Assembly: GCA_016201195.1 (NCBI GenBank)
Contig: JACQDI010000526.1
Span: 1 to 7,866 of the forward strand
Source of the DNA: Acidobacteriota bacterium
Lineage (GTDB): Bacteria; Acidobacteriota; Terriglobia; Bryobacterales; JACQDG01
DNA length: 7,866 nt
Reading direction: 5' to 3'
Part shown: one piece after another, positions 6,805 to 7,866 of the stretch
Position numbering within the stretch: position 1 is the stretch's first letter
Layout: each line of letters starts with the position of its first letter
Notes under the pieces: model-generated
Seen by the model: only the letters and a program-made list of their open reading frames with translations
Databases searched by the model: none
Told to the model about the DNA's origin: nothing
Program-made: the position numbers and the translations under genes

Positions 6805-7866
6805 TCAGTGAATCTCGCAGAGCAGAGTGGCGCAGGCTTCAGCGGCTTCAGCCTGCCGGGTCGAGACTCGTCTCGACCCGAGCGCCGACACGAGTGTCGG
6901 CGCGGCACGCAAGAGTGCGTGCGCCACGTCGCTTCGGTCACCGTATCGCGCGTGTCTCATTTGGCGAAGTGCTTGGAGCCGGCGTCCAGGTCCGTCGCGT
7001 TGATCACCAGGTCGGTCCCTTCCGTCCAGGTCCGTCGCGTTGATCACCAGGTCGGTCCCTTCCACCCGCGACGCAAGTGCAATTGGGTTGCAGCCGCCGG
7101 CCACGCCAATGGTGGGGATGGAGATGGCCGAGGCGCAGTTCTTGCACAGCACGTGCGGCCCTTTCTGATAGTAGCCCTGGTTGCCGCAGATCAGGCAGGC
7201 GTCGAGCGCCGTGGCCAGGGTCTGGTCCGGCCGCTGGATCACGATCAGGCGAGTGGTCACGCCGTTCGATTGGTAGGAGAACCGATGCAACTGGCCGTCG
7301 CTGACCGAGGCCACCGGGATGCGGACCAGTCCGTTGACGGCGGTGAGGGCGAGCGCGGGCGTGAGCTGGGTCTCCGCCTTGGCGTACACGAATTCCGCGG
7401 TAATGAACACGATGAAGACGAACGAGGCGGTGCAGACGGCAGCCATCCAGAGCCGCTCCCGCCGCGCCGACCAGACGGCTTTGCGCCAGGCGGCGCTGCC
7501 CGGCTCTCCGGAAGGCGCCGGCTGCCGGCCGCGCCAGTCGAACAGCACCATCCAGGCCGCCAGCGCCAGCACGGTGACGAAAAAGAACACGTCGTTGCGC
7601 ACGATGGGGCCGATGAGCGCCATCTCCCGCGCGCTCGACGGCAGGATCCGCCCCTCGGAAAGCTCGTGCAACCCGGTGATCAGCAGTTGCAACACAACTA
7701 CAAAAAGAATGGTGGTGGTGATGCGGAAAAACCGCCGCAGGTCGATGCGCACCGCGCCGCGGATGAAGGTGATCCCGAAGGCGACGGCCAGCCCCAGGCC
7801 GAGCACTACGCCGCCGGCCTCGAGCAGCGAGTCGCTGGTGAACCGGACCGCCGAGAGCATCAGCAC
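6805..7866 (-). CDS. FTR1-type iron permease fused to DUF2318 domain (5' partial; C-terminus frameshifted)
   Basis: The gene enters from the right edge, so the GTG at 7866 is not its start. Numbering from there, residues about 1-110 look like the last helices of an FTR1 iron permease: LEAGGVVLGLGLAVAFG, FFRITTTILFVVV and ITGLHELSEG. The REXXE iron motifs of the family must lie upstream, off-window. A further helix (about 139-162) anchors a DUF2318 domain with ACLICG (C224, C227), LCKNC (C241, C244), the SIPTIG segment and GGCNPI (C259). These cysteines probably bind metal in the periplasm. FTR1 and DUF2318 proteins co-occur in P19-type iron uptake loci, so a role in ferrous/ferric iron import is likely. 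After D281 a perfect 40-bp tandem duplication (6983-7062) shifts the frame, so about 72 unrelated residues follow to the TGA at 6805-6807. With one repeat copy removed, the protein would end DLDAGSKHFAK at a TGA at 6957-6959, clearly the native C-terminus. Confidence 0.85.
   Translation of the reverse strand: MLMLSAVRFTSDSLLEAGGVVLGLGLAVAFGITFIRGAVRIDLRRFFRITTTILFVVVLQLLITGLHELSEGRILPSSAREMALIGPIVRNDVFFFVTVLALAAWMVLFDWRGRQPAPSGEPGSAAWRKAVWSARRERLWMAAVCTASFVFIVFITAEFVYAKAETQLTPALALTAVNGLVRIPVASVSDGQLHRFSYQSNGVTTRLIVIQRPDQTLATALDACLICGNQGYYQKGPHVLCKNCASAISIPTIGVAGGCNPIALASRVEGTDLVINATDLDGRDRPGDQRDGPGRRLQALRQMRHARYGDRSDVAHALLRAAPTLVSALGSRRVSTRQAEAAEACATLLCEIH
6832..6922. repeat. Cluster of four back-to-back palindromes in the operon spacer
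   Basis: On the + strand the hairpins are: GCAGGCT/AGCCTGC (6832-6838 with 6850-6856, 11-base loop); CGGGTCGAGA/TCTCGACCCG (6857-6866 with 6871-6880, loop CTCG); GCGCCGACA/TGTCGGCGC (6882-6890 with 6895-6903, loop CGAG); and GCACGCA/TGCGTGC (6905-6911 with 6916-6922, loop AGAG). They are separated by 0, 1 and 1 bases. All stems are perfect but differ in sequence, while three of the loops are variants of one motif: ACTCGT, or its reverse complement, when the closing A-T pair is included. They lie between the native DUF2318 stop (6957) and the permease start (6803). They resemble REP-like intergenic palindromes and could stabilise or attenuate the operon mRNA; no specific role is shown. Confidence 0.85.
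6835..6852. repeat. 9-bp tandem repeat inside the first hairpin
   Basis: GGCTTCAGC occurs twice in direct succession (6835-6843 and 6844-6852). Removing one copy would leave GCAGGCTTCAGCCTGC, a compact hairpin with the same 7-bp stem and a 2-base loop. The longer loop seen here therefore looks like a small duplication within an ancestral palindrome. Confidence 0.85.
6983..7062. repeat. Perfect 40-bp tandem duplication at the 3' end of the DUF2318 gene
   Basis: Copies at 6983-7022 and 7023-7062 are identical over all 40 bases, each containing CCGTCGCGTTGATCACCAGG. The unit encodes the last conserved stretch of the domain (EGTDLVINATDLD). Forty is not a multiple of three, so the second copy in coding order is read out of frame and the native stop at 6957-6959 is bypassed. 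Perfect identity points to a very recent event or an assembly artefact. Confidence 0.97.

Larger units (their letters stand above)
3416..7866 (-). other. P19-type iron-uptake operon (FTR1-DUF2318, two FtsX-like permeases, ATPase)
   Basis: Four same-strand genes run from the right edge to 3416. Permease 1 to permease 2 and permease 2 to ATPase are translationally coupled, while permease 1 is separated from the native DUF2318 stop by about 150 bases holding the palindrome cluster. The gene set matches the known Campylobacter P19-associated locus, in which a periplasmic iron protein, an FTR1 permease, a DUF2318 protein, two FtsX-like permeases and an ATPase are encoded together. The periplasmic P19 partner and the promoter would be expected off-window to the right. 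No Fur or DtxR operator could be recognised within the window. Confidence 0.75.

Noticed and set aside
6832..6922. CRISPR array
   Set aside because: The palindromes have different stem sequences and no spacers between them; CRISPR repeats would be identical and regularly spaced.
6804..6941. 46-residue N-terminal extension of permease 1
   Set aside because: It translates the palindrome cluster into arginine/proline-rich sequence; the family-like protein begins at 6803.
5745..7043. 432-codon open frame on the + strand opposite permease 1
   Set aside because: Its composition (rich in R, H, P, G, A) is that of a shadow frame, and it crosses the palindrome cluster and the 40-bp duplication without any domain-like sequence.

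Overview
The window is high-GC DNA most consistent with an acidobacterium, probably of the Solibacteres/Bryobacterales type. This assignment is an inference. It rests on a large receptor with an N-terminal carboxypeptidase-regulatory-like domain, of the kind greatly expanded in that phylum, and on clustered intergenic palindromes. No rRNA or other marker gene is present to confirm it.

Left third (1-3325, + strand): one TonB-dependent-receptor-like outer-membrane protein. Its 5' end lies outside the window, and it is broken near 2631-2638. The first part (frame 1) runs into a TGA at 2656-2658. The C-terminal barrel continues in frame 2 to 3325 and ends in the terminal phenylalanine expected of an outer-membrane barrel. 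A segment of roughly 25 residues that normally lies at the break appears to be missing, so this looks like a small out-of-frame deletion (or an assembly error), not a single-base error.

Right two thirds (3416-7866, - strand, converging on the receptor): a four-gene operon read from the right edge leftwards. In order it holds an FTR1-type iron permease fused to a DUF2318 domain (5' end off-window), a 423-residue MacB/FtsX-like permease, a 353-residue MacB/FtsX-like permease, and an ABC ATPase. Together they match the layout of the P19-associated iron-uptake locus known from Campylobacter (FTR1, P19, DUF2318 protein, two FtsX-like permeases, ATPase). The last two junctions are translationally coupled (TTGA and TGATG overlaps with good Shine-Dalgarno sequences).

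The most interesting feature is the ATPase. After a complete MacB-type ATPase domain (about residues 1-220) it carries a C-terminal region that looks like a DtxR/MntR iron-dependent repressor. The dimerisation and metal-binding part is well preserved, while the DNA-binding helix-turn-helix looks degenerate. This suggests a transporter motor carrying its own metal sensor.

Two further oddities lie around 6800-7062. A perfect 40-bp tandem duplication shifts the reading frame at the very end of the DUF2318 gene and abolishes its native stop. The following spacer holds four palindromes packed back to back with 0-1 base between them.
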